Shown here: positions 26,796-37,229 of the stretch, one piece after another | Position numbering within the stretch: position 1 is the first letter of the stretch | How the letters are laid out: each line of letters begins with the position of its first letter | NCBI GenBank assembly: GCA_001770855.1 | Contig: MESE01000069.1 | Location: 1-64,000, forward strand | Direction: 5' to 3' | DNA length: 64,000 bases | DNA from: Burkholderiales bacterium RIFCSPLOWO2_02_FULL_57_36 | GTDB lineage: Bacteria; Pseudomonadota; Gammaproteobacteria; Burkholderiales; Burkholderiaceae_D | Notes under the pieces: model-generated | What the model was told of the DNA's origin: nothing | The model's input: the letters and a program-made list of their open reading frames with translations, nothing else | Database searches by the model: none | Position numbers and translations under genes: made by a program

Positions 26796-27881
26796 ATGGC
26801 CCGCATCGAACTCGACAATCTTGCGCACAGCTACCAGACCGGTGCTGCACAGCGCGAATATGCATTGCATCCTTTTTCGCACACATGGGAAGACGGCCAG
26901 ACCTATGCGTTGCTCGGCCCCTCCGGTTGCGGCAAGACCACGCTGCTCAACATCATGTCAGGCCTGGTGCGCCCCAGCGAAGGGACGGTCCGTTTCAACG
27001 GGCTTGACGTCACCGCGTTGCCGACGGCGCGGCGCAATATCGCGCAGGTATTTCAGTTTCCGGTTATTTATCGAACCATGACGGTATTCGAGAATCTGGC
27101 CTTCCCGCTGCGATGCCGTGGCCTTGCGGAGCAGGATATCCGCACGCGGGTCAACGAAGTGGCGGACCTGCTCAACCTCGGAAGCCAGTTGCATCGCTCC
27201 GCCTTGCACTTGACCGCGGACGCCAAGCAACTGATTTCACTCGGGCGAGGACTGGTGCGCAATGACGTGGCCGCGATCCTGTTCGATGAACCGCTGACCG
27301 TCATCGACCCGCAGCTCAAATTCGAGTTGCGGCGCAAGCTCAAGGAGGCGAACCAGCGTTACTGCCTGACGATGATTTACGTTACCCATGATCAGGCGGA
27401 AGCGATGACGCTGGCCAACAAGGTGATGGTGATGAATCATGGACGGGTGGTGCAGGTCGGCACGCCGCAAGAACTGTTCGAGCAGCCGCAAGACTCGTTC
27501 GTCGGCTACTTCATCGGATCACCGGCGATGAACATGCTGGAATGCCGCTTGTCCGAAGATGGCATCCGCATCGGCAATCAGCAACTGCGCTTTACCGGGC
27601 ATAAGCAGGTTGCGGCATCGGAAAAAACGCGTTTTGCATTCGGCGTGCGGCCGGAATATGTGACGCTATCTGCGTCCGCGAATGACGGCGGATTGCCGGT
27701 GCGCCTGATCGACGTAAAAAGCGTAGGCGCATTCCGGATTGTTGCGCTCGACCTGGACGGCCAACGGCTGCGCGCCAAGATCGCGGCCGATGTTCCGATC
27801 CCGAGCGGGGGCGTATTTGTACGCTTTGCGGAGGGGCGGCGCCTGCTGTATGCGGACGATCGGTTGGTGGGATGCGACTGA
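26796..27881 (+). CDS. CUT1-type ABC importer, ATPase 2 (GlpT-like)
   Basis: A 361-aa ATPase with a normal Walker A (GPSGCGKTT), Walker B (ILFDEPLTVIDP) and switch histidine (VTHDQAEAM). The signature motif is degenerate: HLTADAKQLISLGRG in place of LSGGQ, as in GlpT. A TOBE-type C-terminal domain is present. It is the last gene of the operon, 14 bp after ATPase 1. In a heterodimer with ATPase 1, the complete site would combine these Walker motifs with the partner's LSGGQ. Confidence 0.9.
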   Translation: MARIELDNLAHSYQTGAAQREYALHPFSHTWEDGQTYALLGPSGCGKTTLLNIMSGLVRPSEGTVRFNGLDVTALPTARRNIAQVFQFPVIYRTMTVFENLAFPLRCRGLAEQDIRTRVNEVADLLNLGSQLHRSALHLTADAKQLISLGRGLVRNDVAAILFDEPLTVIDPQLKFELRRKLKEANQRYCLTMIYVTHDQAEAMTLANKVMVMNHGRVVQVGTPQELFEQPQDSFVGYFIGSPAMNMLECRLSEDGIRIGNQQLRFTGHKQVAASEKTRFAFGVRPEYVTLSASANDGGLPVRLIDVKSVGAFRIVALDLDGQRLRAKIAADVPIPSGGVFVRFAEGRRLLYADDRLVGCD

Positions 27882-27907
27882 GAGCGTCCAACAAAATAAG
27901 CCAAGAC

Positions 27908-28097
27908 TGTCATTCCGAGCGTAGGTGTAGCAGGCGAAACCGTCAAGGCCAGCCACCACAAGGGTGGTCCAGAGACAAGCCTTGACGTGCGCGCAGCGGG
28001 AATCTCAACGGCCACACATGTGCAAGCGTTTGAGATTCCTCGTCGCTTTGCTCCTCGGAATGACAAGTCATTTTGTCAGCCGCGCCAGGTTTGTTCG
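27908..28097. repeat. palindromic interspersed repeat, copy 1
   Basis: A region bounded by perfect 12-bp inverted arms TGTCATTCCGAG (27908-27919) and CTCGGAATGACA (28054-28065). An inner 9-bp stem GAATCTCAA/TTGAGATTC lies within, then CGCGCCAGG at the end. A related but shorter copy lies at 63132-63191. It separates the importer operon from the converging ABC exporter genes and could act as a terminator. Dispersed elements of this kind (GATTCCTCG...GGAATGACA) are widespread in bacterial intergenic DNA. Confidence 0.6.
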
Positions 28098-28151
28098 CCG
28101 CATCCAGACTGACAGGTCCTTTTCAGGCGATTTTGACGGCATCGGACGCCA

Positions 28152-28909
28152 TCATGCCTTGAGCCGGTAACCGGTCTTGAAGATCCACCAGATCACCGCC
28201 AGGCACAGCAGCATGAATGCCAGCGTCATGCCGAGACTGATAGCCACACTGACATCGGCGACGCCATAGAAACTCCAGCGAAAGCCGCTGATCAGGTAGA
28301 CCACCGGATTGAACAGCGCGATGGTCTGCCAGACCGGCGGCAACATGTTGATCGAATAAAAACTGCCGCCGAGGAAGGCCAGCGGCATTACGATCATCGA
28401 CGGCACGACCTGCAGCTTCTCGAACCCGTCGGCCCAGACGCCGATGATGAAACCGAACAGGCTGAACGTCACCGACGTCAGCACCAGGAAGGCGATCATC
28501 CACAATGGATGCGCAATCGAAAAATCCACGAACAGGCGGGCGGTAGCCAGAATGATCATGCCGAGGATGATCGACTTGGTCGCCGCCGCACCGACAAAGC
28601 CGATCACGATTTCAAGCGCCGAAATCGGCGCAGACAACACTTCATAAATCGTGCCGGTGAACTTTGGCAGGTAAATGCCGAAAGACGCATTGGAAATGCT
28701 CTCCGTCAGGATTGCCAGCATGATCAGCCCCGGCACGATGAATGCGCCGTAACTCACGCCGTCGATTTGCGCCATGCGCGATCCGATGGCCGAGCCGAAT
28801 ACGATGAAATACAGTGAAGTCGAGATCACCGGCGACGCGATGCTTTGCAACAGCGTGCGCCAGGTGCGCGCCAGCTCGAATAGATAAATTGCCTTGATTG
28901 GGTGCAGAT

Positions 28910-28913
<4 letters not shown>
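28152..28913 (-). CDS. ABC-2-type exporter permease
   Basis: A 253-aa ABC-2 (NodJ/DrrB-like) permease with six helices: [33 protein letters not shown] at the start, then [18 protein letters not shown] and the conserved [13 protein letters not shown] just before the last two helices. It overlaps the ATPase gene by 4 bp, so the pair is one transporter. Substrate unknown; homologues export polysaccharides, lipids or drugs. Confidence 0.92.
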
Positions 28914-29836
<923 letters not shown>

Positions 29837-30209
29837 ATAAGCCCCTCGATGAAAAGATCAGAGGTACGTAAGATAGCATTGTTGACCTGATGCCGTTTGA
29901 CGCCGATATGACCGTAGCGGTAACCGGGCGCTTGAGAAAGCGTTTGATGCAGCCCATGGATCCGCTGCGACGGTCCTGGAATGGGTTGGAAATACAGCGT
30001 TTGTGAGTCATGTCGGCTCTGGAACGCGCTGAGAGAGCAAGCGACTTCGAGCATGAAAAATTTGACAAAGCGCGCTGCTTCATCAAAACCACCTGATCGG
30101 TAAACTGGTGTACGGGCAGTTGATACGCAAAAATTGCGTGCGATACCATGTGCCCGGTCACGGTCGGATAGTCGCCATGACGGTGCAAGGCCCGCCACTG
30201 GAAGCGAAG
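29837..30209. other. 373-bp gap upstream of the ABC exporter
   Basis: No gene is supported. A minus-strand ORF at 29742-30188 overlaps the exporter ATPase in another frame and has poor composition. Presumably it contains the promoter of the exporter pair; nothing distinctive is visible. Confidence 0.4.
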
Positions 30210-30491
30210 TCAGTTGGACAAACGCCCTTGGCCAAGCACCCGCATCAACGCGTCCTTGCCGTGTGCAAGCAATTGCCTTTCCAGCTGTTCCCGCGCCATA
30301 TGCTCGGTTCCCTCGGGTCCGCTGGTAATTCGTTTTCCTGAAGAACGTTCCGTGACTGCCCAGCCTCCGCGAGTGTCATACAGCCAGCTGTGCAGAATAA
30401 ACTGGAGTTCTTCGAAGCCGGCAATCACGATTTCTTCTCCCAGCAACTCCTGGCTTTGGCCGAACTCATTTTGGATCAGGAATTTTTCCAT
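30210..30491 (-). CDS. hypothetical protein, 93 aa
   Basis: A soluble 93-aa protein with a GGAAAG ribosome site. Its sequence is compact, with LQFILHSWLYDTRGGWAVTE in the middle and a helix-rich C-terminus (EHMAREQLERQLLAHGKDALMRVL). No motif, signal peptide or membrane helix is recognised. Codon usage resembles that of the neighbouring genes, so it is probably real; function unknown. Confidence 0.65.
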   Translation of the reverse strand: MEKFLIQNEFGQSQELLGEEIVIAGFEELQFILHSWLYDTRGGWAVTERSSGKRITSGPEGTEHMAREQLERQLLAHGKDALMRVLGQGRLSN

Positions 30492-30920
30492 GGATGAACT
30501 TTCCGGTTCCGGTTACAGCTGAAGAGTTCAAATGACCGGGCAAGGTTCCCGCTTCGGCTTGCTCAATGCCGCGGTAGTGCGCGGATCGAAATTTCTGTTT
30601 TTGGCACATGTGATGCAGCGGTGATCGATCGGTTGATGCGTTCATGTCGACGGTGAAGTGGACCGCCTTAGACTGTTGTAAATCTTCCGTTACCACGCAA
30701 TATGCGCCGCATATTCTTGCCGGAACAACTGCATCGCGGCTTACAATCCCCATAACCACGGTTAGTGATGGCGGTGCGGTCCAACAGTGTTTATCCGCCG
30801 CGGTTGGGCCAGCGTGCTTGGACGTCCTTCGCAACGCGGCGGATAAACACTATTCTGGAGTTTTATTGAAATATTCGACACAGGGACACAAGTGCGCCGG
30901 TTCATGCGGTGTTAACATTT
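30492..30920. other. 429-bp gap with a long inverted repeat
   Basis: Apart from the inverted repeat at 30786-30851 no feature is clear. The ORFs at 30466-30834 (minus) and 30644-30928 (plus) overlap each other and have no coding signature. Confidence 0.5.
30786..30851. repeat. 17-bp perfect inverted repeat
   Basis: AGTGTTTATCCGCCGCG (30786-30802) and its exact complement (30835-30851) are separated by 32 nt. Stem length is unusual for a terminator and there is no T-run. It is about 70 bp upstream of a DUF1294 gene; it could be a small mobile-element remnant, an operator or an RNA stem-loop. Confidence 0.65.
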
Positions 30921-31298
30921 ATGAATAGCACCGTAATGATATTTTCTGCTCTGTTTCTCATTTTCCTGGCAACGGCAACCTTGGTTGGCAAATTACCGGC
31001 ATCAATTCTTGGCCTCTATCTGACTGCCAGCGCGGCGACATTCATTGTTTATGCGACCGACAAATCAGCCGCCAAAAACGATCAATGGAGAACTCGGGAA
31101 AGCACGTTGCATTTTCTAGGTTTGATCGGCGGCTGGCCAGGGGCCGCGGCCGCGCAATCAATGCTTCGCCATAAATCGAGAAAACAACCGTTTCGAGCTG
31201 TTTTCTGGTTCACTGTCGTTCTGAATTGTAGCGGCCTCGCCTGGATGTTTACGTCCGCCGGTTCGGCTGCGATTCAGTCCGTTCTCGGTGCGGCGTGA
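30921..31298 (+). CDS. DUF1294 membrane protein
   Basis: A 125-aa membrane protein of the DUF1294 family. Hallmarks are FIVYATDKSAAKNDQWRTRE, HFLGLIGGWPGAAAAQ and RHKSRKQPFRAVFWFTVVLN. It has about four helices. In other bacteria this domain is often fused to a cold-shock domain; here it stands alone. ATG at 30921 is preferred over an in-frame GTG at 30909; neither has a strong ribosome site. Confidence 0.87.
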   Translation: MNSTVMIFSALFLIFLATATLVGKLPASILGLYLTASAATFIVYATDKSAAKNDQWRTRESTLHFLGLIGGWPGAAAAQSMLRHKSRKQPFRAVFWFTVVLNCSGLAWMFTSAGSAAIQSVLGAA

Positions 31299-31339
31299 GA
31301 GCGAATGCATTGTTCGAGATGACAATTTGTCACAGCTGC

Positions 31340-31375
31340 GACGCCGTCATGCGAGGCGGCCCCCGCCTCCGCGTC
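31340..31375 (+). terminator. GC-rich hairpin after the DUF1294 gene
   Basis: GAGGCGG/CCGCCTC (31353-31359 with 31363-31369, CCC loop) is extended by GACGC/GCGTC outside. It could terminate the DUF1294 transcript; no T-run follows directly. Confidence 0.45.
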
Positions 31376-31519
31376 GAAGCCATGGGCACAGCCCACAAGC
31401 GCCATTCTTAAAAATTTTCGTTCCAATAAAATCAATGCCTTACAATGCAAAAAAGATGACGCTTCTTTTTTCTACAGCGTTGCACAGTGCTGATCCAAAC
31501 ACTTCTGCCGGAACCGTAT

Positions 31520-31900
31520 ATGCCCACATCTGAAACACTTGAAAGATTCATCGCGCGAGTCGAACAAAATGCGCATGTGGAAGCCGTCGAGGAATTTTAT
31601 GCTTTGAATTCGTCGATGCAGGAAAACCAGTCTGCCCCGCGTATCGGACGCGACGCGCACGTTGCGAGCGAGCGCAAGGTTATGGGAAGAGCAAGGTCGG
31701 TGTTGTCGCAATGTGTTCGCCCGGTATTCGTAAATGGCGACAAGGTCGTGATTCGTTGGATATTCCGCTTCGAGTGGCTTGATGGAAGCGTCACGCAAAT
31801 GGAGGAGCTTGCGTACCAGCGTTGGGAGGACGAGCGTATTGTGGAAGAAACGTTCTTTTATGACCCGGCGCAAAGCGTGCCAAGGCAGGGGGGACGATGA
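31520..31900 (+). CDS. SnoaL/NTF2-like protein
   Basis: A 126-aa protein with the NTF2/SnoaL fold: an N-terminal helix (LERFIARVEQNAHVEAVEEFYAL), then a strand-rich core ending ELAYQRWEDERIVEETFFYDP, the usual closing pattern. The start at 31520 (MPTSETLERF) fits the family; a start at 31487 is possible. Catalytic residues are not conserved enough to assign a substrate. The stop overlaps the start of the next gene. Confidence 0.8.
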   Translation: MPTSETLERFIARVEQNAHVEAVEEFYALNSSMQENQSAPRIGRDAHVASERKVMGRARSVLSQCVRPVFVNGDKVVIRWIFRFEWLDGSVTQMEELAYQRWEDERIVEETFFYDPAQSVPRQGGR

Positions 31901-32505
31901 AAAAAAGAATGCGTATGTGGTGGGCGATCGCATCCACGATCTGGGTGCTTATCATGCTGAACATGTCGTTCCACGACTTGAAGTACGGTGTCGAATACCA
32001 TTTGTTCGGCGACCGTGTTAAAGCAGCCCATCAGGCAAAGCTTGCAGCGCACGAACAGGACAAGCGGAAAGGCGAGGAGGGCAACCGCATGCTGCTGCAA
32101 GCGGCGAAGCAATACGAAGAACTGCAGTTCCGGTCGCTGACGGCGAAACGGACTGGTCGGGCCGTTGCCATTCCGGCTGGAGCGACGCAATCTGAATATG
32201 AGCGCCTTCTTGACGAGATATCAGCGCTCGAAAGCACTTACGGCAAGGTCTCGCTCAGGAAGTATCGCGAGCAGGACAGCCAGACGGAGCAGAATCTGAA
32301 TGATGAAATGCGCGCACGCCTGACTGTGCCGCATATGAGAGAACCTCGCCTTGCAGCGGTCCTGTTTCACATGATCGCGTCGCCGCTCGCATTGCTGCTT
32401 GCACTTTGGATCTATGAGAAAGGCTATCGGCGGTTGCCCTGGCTTGATCGGTACTTTGGCAACGGTCGACGTCGAGTCCGCACGGTCGACACTGAAGCCG
32501 AGTAA
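31897..32505 (+). CDS. hypothetical membrane protein with coiled-coil middle
   Basis: A 202-aa protein. A membrane helix at residues 6-24 (WWAIASTIWVLIMLNMSFHD) is followed by a charged helical middle (residues 40-140) with many Lys, Glu and Gln, probably coiled coil. A second helix lies near residues 153-172 (LAAVLFHMIASPLALLLALW) and a basic tail ends the protein. The middle is presumably periplasmic or cytoplasmic depending on topology. It overlaps the SnoaL gene by 4 bp (ATGA). Function unknown. Confidence 0.7.
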   Translation: MKKRMRMWWAIASTIWVLIMLNMSFHDLKYGVEYHLFGDRVKAAHQAKLAAHEQDKRKGEEGNRMLLQAAKQYEELQFRSLTAKRTGRAVAIPAGATQSEYERLLDEISALESTYGKVSLRKYREQDSQTEQNLNDEMRARLTVPHMREPRLAAVLFHMIASPLALLLALWIYEKGYRRLPWLDRYFGNGRRRVRTVDTEAE

Positions 32506-32602
32506 AGAGCACGCACCGCTGAGCACTTCACACGGACTCATCGGCAGGTAGTCCGGCGGATTCGAATGCAGCGATGCGCACGGTACAGGAAAAGTGCCAG
32601 TC

Positions 32603-32989
32603 CTAATGCGGTTTTACAGACCGTCGTTCCGGTCCTTCATAAAAGTTCGATGATGGATCGAGCTCCAGCTTGTCGACAATATCAGTCCAGGTCCTGCGCA
32701 TGCCCAGTACTTCCTGAGGCGGCAGCTCAAAGTTAAGCCAGCCGAATCCGCCGTGGCGAATAGACAGTAGCGCGGCTTTCGTCATATTGTCGGTCCGGAT
32801 GAAATACTGCGGATTGAATATTACGGTTTCAACCGCCGGCGGTTTCTCCGGCACTTTTTCCGCCATCTGGGCGCGAATCCGCGCCAGGCGCGCGATCTGT
32901 TCATCCAGCTCTTGAGCGGTAAAGGATAGCGATTCATTCCCTATCGACAGACCGACTGTGCCGTCTTCATTCAACTTTGGTTTAAGCAT
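32603..32989 (-). CDS. hypothetical protein, 128 aa
   Basis: A 128-aa soluble protein from the ATG at 32989 (MLKPKLNEDGTVGLSIG). The longer form from 33058 adds 23 residues. It has a helix SFTAQELDEQIARLARIRAQMAEKVPEKPP, then VETVIFNPQYFIRTD and a C-terminal LSIRHGGFGWLNFELPPQEV. The ordered pattern and codon use support a real gene. No known domain recognised. Confidence 0.7.
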   Translation of the reverse strand: MLKPKLNEDGTVGLSIGNESLSFTAQELDEQIARLARIRAQMAEKVPEKPPAVETVIFNPQYFIRTDNMTKAALLSIRHGGFGWLNFELPPQEVLGMRRTWTDIVDKLELDPSSNFYEGPERRSVKPH

Positions 32990-33377
32990 GATTGGTAAGC
33001 CTTCTTTGTTGGTGCATTGTGTATTCCGGAATTCACTCATAAATATACGCGTGAACATAATTCTGGCGGCGCTACCTCTCGCAACGATCCTTTCCTGACG
33101 GCAGTATCCGGTTCAATCCATGCGGGCGACGCGTTGGTGCAATGCTAGCAAAGAGAATCTATTTTTGTGTTGCGCATTTTTGGTGAATGCCGGCATCATC
33201 GTGCGGGAATTGCCGACGGACAAACTAGAGAACCGTCGCGGGCAAGCACCGAGTGAACCTTCACAGGAAGACAAACGTCTCATTGAGGTTGATTATGCGG
33301 TGCGGATGCCCTCGTCGCGCACGCGCTGTCACGGAAATGCCAGAAATTTTTCCGACGTCAATTCAAGGAGAACAAAA

Positions 33378-33941
33378 ATGCCTATCAAGCTCGCAATCAT
33401 CATTGGAAGCACGCGGCCCGGACGCAAGGCCGAGGCTGTGGCGCGCTGGGTCCATGAAATCGCCAGGCAACGCAACGATGTCGATGTAGAACTTGTGGAT
33501 ATTCAAGACTTCAACCTGCCGCTGCTCGATGAGCCGATTCCGCCCTCGATGGGCCAATACAGCAAGCCGCATACCAAGACGTGGGCGGCAAAAATAGATG
33601 CTTTCGATGCGTATGTCTTCGTCACGCCAGAGTATAACCACGGCATCTCCGGCGCACTCAAGAACGCAATCGACTATTTGTATCGTGAATGGAACAACAA
33701 GGCTGCGGGGTTTGTCGGATACGGCAGCGCCGGCGGCACGCGTGCGGTCGAACAGCTGAGGCTGGTAATGGGCGAACTGCAAGTAGCCGACGTGCGCGCC
33801 CAGGTCATGCTGTCGCTGTTCACCGATTTTGAAAATTTCAGCACCTTTAAACCGGTGCAGCGCCACGAGGCCTCGGTCAACAGCATGATCGACCAGGTGA
33901 TCGCGTGGGGCGGTGCGTTAAGGACGCTGCGCAACATATAA
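33378..33941 (+). CDS. NAD(P)H-dependent FMN reductase
   Basis: A 187-aa flavodoxin-like protein of the NADPH-dependent FMN reductase (SsuE/chromate-reductase) family. The phosphate-binding loop is IIGSTRPGRKAEAVARW near the N-terminus. The flavin-contacting TPEYNHGISGALKNAIDYL motif lies near residue 80. AAGGAG precedes the ATG at 33378; the upstream ORF from 33120 is not coding in character. It may reduce quinones, azo dyes or FMN. Confidence 0.92.
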   Translation: MPIKLAIIIGSTRPGRKAEAVARWVHEIARQRNDVDVELVDIQDFNLPLLDEPIPPSMGQYSKPHTKTWAAKIDAFDAYVFVTPEYNHGISGALKNAIDYLYREWNNKAAGFVGYGSAGGTRAVEQLRLVMGELQVADVRAQVMLSLFTDFENFSTFKPVQRHEASVNSMIDQVIAWGGALRTLRNI

Positions 33942-34221
33942 GAAAAGTGCCTGAAGTTTGCGTGGCGAGCTGGCGCCAACGTCGTCAGGTAGCGTCTGAT
34001 ATATGATTTTTCGCAGATGCCCGCATCTGCTCACCCGCGGTGGGCAGCCGTCGCCCTGCGGGCCTTGTGCCCACGGACGCGCCGGTGACGCAGGGTCAAT
34101 CTCACGTTCCGCACCGATCCGGCATGAATGCTGTGCCTATGCACTGCATTGGCCTTGATTCCGGCAACGTAAAACGGCAATAATGATCCCGGCGACAATA
34201 ATTTGAACCCAAAAACATTCC

Positions 34222-35712
34222 ATGCCACCACGCTCACTCAACATGTCGACTTCCTTGAATACACTTGCACCATCCCTTCCACTGGACATGATCATCTTCG
34301 GCGGCGCGGGCGACTTGTCGATCCGCAAGCTGTTGCCGGCCCTGTATATGGCTCACCTGCACGGAAACCTGCCGCCGTCGACGCGCATCATTGCCGTGGG
34401 ACGCCATGCCTATGAAGGCGCCGGATATATCGATTTTGTCCAGCAGCAGTCGCAACCCTTCATTGATGCCAAGAATTTCGAATCGAAAGCATGGCAGGAA
34501 TTCCTGCAAATGCTGGATTACGTCTGTCTGGACGCCACCGATCCCGATGGATACGCGGCATTGGCCCGCGTCTCGCGTCAGGGTGTGGAGCGCGCCTTCT
34601 ATCTCGCGACCGCCCCGAGCCTGTTTACCAGCATTTGCGACAACTTGGCATCGTGCGGTCTGATCGACAGCGCCAGCCGCGTGGTGTTGGAGAAGCCGCT
34701 GGGCCACGACTTGGCTTCCGCACAGGAAATCAATATCGCCGTGGGCAGGCATTTCAGCGAATCGCAAATTTACCGGATCGATCATTATCTCGGCAAAGAG
34801 ACGGTCCAGAATCTCATGGTGTTGCGTTTCGGGAATGGAATTCTCGAGCCGCTGTGGCGCGCACCCAATATCGTGAGCGTCCAGATCACCGTGGCCGAAA
34901 GCGTTGGGGTCGGCAGCCGGGCCGGTTTTTATAACGAAACCGGCGCGATGCGCGACATGGTGCAAAATCATATCCTGCAATTACTGTGCATTATCGCAAT
35001 GGAGCCGCCGGTGTCGCTGGACCCGGATGCGGTACGCGATGAGAAGCTGAAGGTGCTGCGCTCGCTGCGCCGCATGACCCTGGGCGACATCGCACGCGAC
35101 ACGGTGCGCGGCCAGTATGTCGGCGGCGCGGTCAACGGCGAGTCGGCCAAAGGCTATCTCAATGAGCTCGACGTGCCGGCCGGCAGCAGCACCGAAACCT
35201 TCGTTGCGCTGCGTACGTATGTCGATGCATGGCGCTGGGCCAACGTGCCATTCTTTATCCGTACCGGGAAGCGTATGCAGAAGCGCCTGTCGCAGATTGT
35301 CATTGAGTTCGCCAATCCGCCGTTCTCGATTTTTCCGGATGCGCCGCGCACCCGTGCGAATCGCCTGGTGATTCAATTACAACCAGAGGAATCGATCCAG
35401 CTGCAATTGATGGCAAAGCAGCCGGGCAGCGGCATGCACATGCTGCCGGTGAACCTGAACCTCGATCTGGAGTCGGCTTTTTCGCAGCGGCGAGCCGAAG
35501 CGTATGAGCGGCTGTTGATCGACGTGGTGCGCGGGCGGCTGACGCACTTCATGCGGCGCGACGAATTGGAGGCTGCCTGGTCATGGGTCGATCCGATACT
35601 GGAAGGCTGGCAAGAACTCGGCGAACGCCCCCACAACTATGCGGCGGGCAGCTGGGGACCGGACGCATCCGCGGCGTTGCTGGCACGCCAAGGCTTTGAA
35701 TGGATCGAATAG
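34222..35712 (+). CDS. zwf: glucose-6-phosphate 1-dehydrogenase
   Basis: First enzyme of the oxidative pentose-phosphate and Entner-Doudoroff pathways, 496 aa (489 if the second ATG at 34243 is used; neither has a clear ribosome site). The NADP loop is IFGGAGDLSIRKLLPAL. The active site RIDHYLGKETVQNL, with the His and Lys of the family, is intact, as is EKPLGHDL. No 6-phosphogluconolactonase or edd/eda genes are adjacent; downstream genes concern membrane lipids. Confidence 0.96.
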   Translation: MPPRSLNMSTSLNTLAPSLPLDMIIFGGAGDLSIRKLLPALYMAHLHGNLPPSTRIIAVGRHAYEGAGYIDFVQQQSQPFIDAKNFESKAWQEFLQMLDYVCLDATDPDGYAALARVSRQGVERAFYLATAPSLFTSICDNLASCGLIDSASRVVLEKPLGHDLASAQEINIAVGRHFSESQIYRIDHYLGKETVQNLMVLRFGNGILEPLWRAPNIVSVQITVAESVGVGSRAGFYNETGAMRDMVQNHILQLLCIIAMEPPVSLDPDAVRDEKLKVLRSLRRMTLGDIARDTVRGQYVGGAVNGESAKGYLNELDVPAGSSTETFVALRTYVDAWRWANVPFFIRTGKRMQKRLSQIVIEFANPPFSIFPDAPRTRANRLVIQLQPEESIQLQLMAKQPGSGMHMLPVNLNLDLESAFSQRRAEAYERLLIDVVRGRLTHFMRRDELEAAWSWVDPILEGWQELGERPHNYAAGSWGPDASAALLARQGFEWIE

Positions 35713-35996
35713 GCGAGCGCGATACTACATCGGGTGTGGAGTGAAATTCCGCTTCAAATAATCCTTTCATTGATCAACTGCAACGCGCATCGGAATTTTC
35801 CCAAGATACTGAAGCGTAAGCAAGCGGCGTCAATATCAGCGGAACGAATTTCTGGCCGCCGCTCGCGGCAATGTTCCGGTTCATTCCGGAACCGTCCCGC
35901 ATCTCCATTCTTGCGAATCGTTTTATTCGTGCCGCCAAGGAACGAGTTGACACTTTGCGCATCGGATTCGGCACAATTGAAAAGGAAAAAAGAGTA

Positions 35997-37229
35997 GTGA
36001 GCCAACGATGGATTGGTGGAAACAAATTTTCGCTTCTTGAAAATGGAGAGGCGTTCTTCCCGCGCGTGTTCGATACAATCGCCGCAGCGCAGCGCGAAGT
36101 GCTGCTCGAAACCTTCATCCTGTTCGAAGACGAAGTCGGCAAGCAACTGCATGCGGTGTTGCTGGCGGCGGCGCGACGCGGTGTGCGGATCGACATGACG
36201 ATTGACGGCTGGGGATCGCCTGATCTTTCCGAAGAGTTTGTTTCCGCGCTTGTGGACGCAGGCGTGCGGGTGCATGTATTCGACCCGGCACCGGCGCCGT
36301 TTCGACGTCTCAACTATTTTCGCCGCATGCACCGCAAGCTGGTCGTGGTGGATGGCAAGCGCGCCTTTGTCGGCGGCATCAACTATTCGGCCGACCATCT
36401 GGCGGATTTCGGGCCGGCGGCCAAGCAGGACTATTCGGTCGAGATTGACGGTCCGATAGCGGCATACATTGAAGACTTCATGCGCGCGGCCATCAAGCAA
36501 GAAAAGCCGGAACGGCACTGGTTTCGCCGGCGTAATGGCGTGCACGCCGCCAAATCGCGCCCCGCGGCAACCAACGGCGAAGCCATGTTCGTCTGGCGCG
36601 ACAATTGCGCAAACAGGACTGACATCGAACGCAACTACCGCGTGGCAATCCGTCTGGCGCGTCGGCGAATAATAATCGCCAATGCCTATTTCTTTCCCGG
36701 CTATTCTTTCCTGAGAGACTTGCGCAGGGCGGCCCGCCGGGGCGTCGAAGTGTCGCTGATTTTGCAAGGCAACCCGGACATGCCGATCGTCCAGTTGGCC
36801 GCCTCCATGCTTTACCAGCATCTGTTGCTGGACGGTGTGCGGATCTATGAATACCGCGACCGACCGCTGCATGGCAAGGTGGCGCTAGTCGACGAGGAAT
36901 GGGCAACGGTCGGCTCCAGCAACCTCGATCCGCTCAGCCTCGCGCTCAATCTCGAAGCCAATGTCATGATCCTCGATCGCGAATTCAACCGGCAATTGAG
37001 CGAAAGCCTGCAGACGTTGATCGCACGCAGTTGCAAGAAAATTGAAGCGGGCGATCTGAATGAATCCAAGACGTGGCAGCAAGTGCGCGGCTTCTTCCTG
37101 TTTCACATCTTGCGCCGCTTCCCGGCATGGGCCGGCTGGTTGCCGGCCCATGCCCCCAAGCTGGCATCCTTGCGGCCCTCCGCAATTCCGGACGGCGCCG
37201 ACCGGCTGAACGAGACGGCGGCTTCATGA
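35997..37229 (+). CDS. clsB: cardiolipin synthase ClsB
   Basis: A phospholipase-D-superfamily transferase making cardiolipin, 410 aa from GTG at 35997, which follows an AAAGGAAAAAAGAG ribosome site. The ATG at 35871 would add 42 residues that are not family-like. Two HKD motifs are intact: HRKLVVVDGKRAFVGG and HGKVALVDEEWATVGS. The C-terminal helix is short. The stop overlaps the ATG of ybhN, as in the ybhO-ybhN arrangement of E. coli. Confidence 0.92.
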   Translation: MSQRWIGGNKFSLLENGEAFFPRVFDTIAAAQREVLLETFILFEDEVGKQLHAVLLAAARRGVRIDMTIDGWGSPDLSEEFVSALVDAGVRVHVFDPAPAPFRRLNYFRRMHRKLVVVDGKRAFVGGINYSADHLADFGPAAKQDYSVEIDGPIAAYIEDFMRAAIKQEKPERHWFRRRNGVHAAKSRPAATNGEAMFVWRDNCANRTDIERNYRVAIRLARRRIIIANAYFFPGYSFLRDLRRAARRGVEVSLILQGNPDMPIVQLAASMLYQHLLLDGVRIYEYRDRPLHGKVALVDEEWATVGSSNLDPLSLALNLEANVMILDREFNRQLSESLQTLIARSCKKIEAGDLNESKTWQQVRGFFLFHILRRFPAWAGWLPAHAPKLASLRPSAIPDGADRLNETAAS

